This document shows, piece after piece, positions 62,878 to 64,000 of a stretch of DNA of 64,000 nt. The stretch is from Burkholderiaceae bacterium (lineage in GTDB: Bacteria; Pseudomonadota; Gammaproteobacteria; Burkholderiales; Burkholderiaceae_E). The translations under genes were made by a program, and so were the position numbers. How positions within the stretch are numbered: position 1 is the stretch's first letter; the number at the start of each line of letters is the position of its first letter. The notes under the pieces were generated by a model. It was not told the DNA's origin and ran no database searches. It saw nothing but the letters and a program-made list of their open reading frames with translations. The DNA lies in contig JAJTYR010000002.1 of NCBI GenBank assembly GCA_021463505.1, positions 1 through 64,000 on the forward strand, written 5' to 3'.

Positions 62878-62883
62878 TAGAAT
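62878..62883 (+). promoter_or_regulatory. Candidate -10 immediately upstream of queG
   Basis: TAGAAT with exactly 6 nt before the queG GTG at 62890, so transcription would begin on the start codon. It lies in the 22-bp gap between the divergent tsaE and queG start codons. No SD is present for queG. Confidence 0.4.
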
Positions 62884-62889
62884 CCCGGC

Positions 62890-64000
62890 GTGGCGCTTCG
62901 CATCGATCAGCTGCAGCAGTGGGCGCGCGAGCTCGGTTTCGGGTCGATCGGCGTGGCCGACCTCGACCTGTCGCAGGCCGAGGCGGGCCTGAAGGCCTGG
63001 CTGCAGGCCGGCTTCCATGGCGAGATGGATTATATGGCCCGGCATGGCACGAAGCGCAGCCGGCCGGCCGAACTGGTTCCGGGCACTGTCTCGGCCATCA
63101 TGGTCACGATCGACTACGCGCCCGGAGAATCGCGCTGGATCGACGCCGCGTGGGCCACGCTGGCCGATCCGCAGCGCGGCTACGTCTCGCGCTATGCGCT
63201 GGGGCGCGATTACCACAAGGTGGTACGCGCGCGGCTGCAGCGGCTCGCCTCGCGCATCGAACGGGAAGCCGGCCGCTTCGGCTACCGCGTGTTCTGCGAC
63301 TCGGCGCCAGTCATGGAGCTCGAACTTGCGCGCCGCGCCGGACTCGGCTGGCGCGGCAAGCACACGTTGCTGATCGAACCCGGGCGTGGCTCGACGTTCT
63401 TCGTCGGCACCCTGTATACCGATCTGGCGCTGGCGCCGGCTGCGCAAACCTGCGCCGATCACTGCGGACGCTGCACGCGCTGCATCGACGCCTGTCCGAC
63501 CGGCGCGATCGTCGCCCCGTACCGGGTCGATGCGCGTCGCTGCATTTCGTACCTGACGATCGAGTTGCACGGCCCGATCCCGGAGTCGCTGCGCCCCGCG
63601 ATCGGCAACCGGGTCTACGGTTGCGATGATTGCCAGCTGGCGTGCCCGTGGAACCGCTTCGCCCGCCCGCCGACCACCGACGAGTTCGCCGCGCGTGCCG
63701 GTCTGGACACGGCGGCGCTGGTCGAGCTGTTCGGCTGGAGCAGGCATGACTTCGAGCAGCGACTGGCGGGCTCGCCGATCCGCCGCATCGGCCACGAGCG
63801 CTGGCTGCGCAACGTGGCGGTTGCGCTGGGCAATTCGGCCGGCGGACCCGCAGTGCGCGCCGCGCTGGGCGCGCGCGCCGACGACGCCTCGCCGCTGGTG
63901 CGCGAGCATGTCGCCTGGGCGCTGCGGCGCCTGGACGAACGCCCGGCTGATCGCGACCGGGCCAATCCGGTACACAATGCACACTGGTGCACCACGAAGA
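62890..64000 (+). CDS. queG: Epoxyqueuosine reductase QueG; 3' end cut by window edge
   Basis: Last step of queuosine synthesis: cobalamin- and Fe-S-dependent reduction of epoxyqueuosine to queuosine in tRNA. The GTG at 62890 starts VALRIDQLQQWARELGF; 370 residues are visible, close to full length, and the frame is still open at 64000. Signatures are DYAPGE, RYALGRDYHKVVR, DSAPVMELELARRAGLGWRGKH and two 4Fe-4S sites, CGRCTRCIDACP and CDDCQLACPW, with a C-terminal HEAT-like region. It is divergent from tsaE, the same arrangement as yjeS/yjeE in E. coli. Confidence 0.95.
   Translation, partial: MALRIDQLQQWARELGFGSIGVADLDLSQAEAGLKAWLQAGFHGEMDYMARHGTKRSRPAELVPGTVSAIMVTIDYAPGESRWIDAAWATLADPQRGYVSRYALGRDYHKVVRARLQRLASRIEREAGRFGYRVFCDSAPVMELELARRAGLGWRGKHTLLIEPGRGSTFFVGTLYTDLALAPAAQTCADHCGRCTRCIDACPTGAIVAPYRVDARRCISYLTIELHGPIPESLRPAIGNRVYGCDDCQLACPWNRFARPPTTDEFAARAGLDTAALVELFGWSRHDFEQRLAGSPIRRIGHERWLRNVAVALGNSAGGPAVRAALGARADDASPLVREHVAWALRRLDERPADRDRANPVHNAHWCTTK

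Overview
This window is a very GC-rich (about 70% by eye), densely packed stretch of chromosome from a betaproteobacterium, most likely a member of the Burkholderiales. The clues are the perM-hda-HAD-pcnB-folK block facing purM, the queA-tgt-yajC-secDF string, a split pntAA/pntAB/pntB transhydrogenase, the minor pilin cluster fimT-pilV-pilW-pilX-pilY1, and a tandem glycine riboswitch ahead of gcv genes. No insertion sequence, prophage, CRISPR array or integron was seen. Nearly all of it is core chromosome, so the interest lies in details inside ordinary loci.

Layout. 1-3.1 kb: glycine cleavage genes gcvP (cut by the left edge) and gcvH behind a tandem glycine riboswitch. 3.2-7.2 kb: glycolate oxidase glcDEF. 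7.3-13.9 kb: type IV pilus minor pilins and PilY1. 14.1-19.1 kb: a putative lipoprotein, a DUF4870 protein, a MarC protein, and proton-translocating transhydrogenase with an extra small membrane protein inside the operon. 19.2-23.6 kb: nudJ-mnmA, a GST, purB and a cytochrome c'. 23.6-29.1 kb: queA-tgt-yajC-secD-secF. 29.3-32.5 kb: a Cfa-like methyltransferase, a DHCR24-like FAD oxidoreductase and a PAP2 phosphatase, resembling the genes for mid-chain methyl-branched fatty acids. 32.5-37.2 kb: tRNA-Leu, a small repetitive secreted protein, a K+/H+ antiporter and a pair of acyl-CoA dehydrogenases. 37.2-38.8 kb: a PhoR-type sensor kinase without its phospho-accepting histidine, preceded by only the last ~58 codons of phoB. 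38.9-42.0 kb: thpR, manC and galE (sugar nucleotides). 42.0-48.4 kb: an eight-gene chain perM-hda-HAD-pcnB-folK-DUF486-dNK-panC with almost no intergenic DNA. 48.6-55.4 kb: purM-tamA-tamB. 55.4-64 kb: miaA, an MFS pump, mutL, DedA, an atypical response regulator, amiC, tsaE and queG (cut by the right edge).

How the genes work together. gcvHP and glcDEF both handle C2/C1 metabolites (glycine; glycolate to glyoxylate) and are divergent. The pilus genes encode the tip and priming complex. queA, tgt and queG supply three steps of queuosine tRNA modification; mnmA, miaA and tsaE modify other tRNA positions. SecD, SecF and YajC serve protein export; TamA and TamB serve the outer membrane. Two of the two-component proteins (PhoR homologue, response regulator at 60.3 kb) lack conserved signalling residues. 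Several genes (mutL, tgt, queG, purB) have a -10-like hexamer 6-7 nt before the start codon and no Shine-Dalgarno sequence, which suggests leaderless transcripts.
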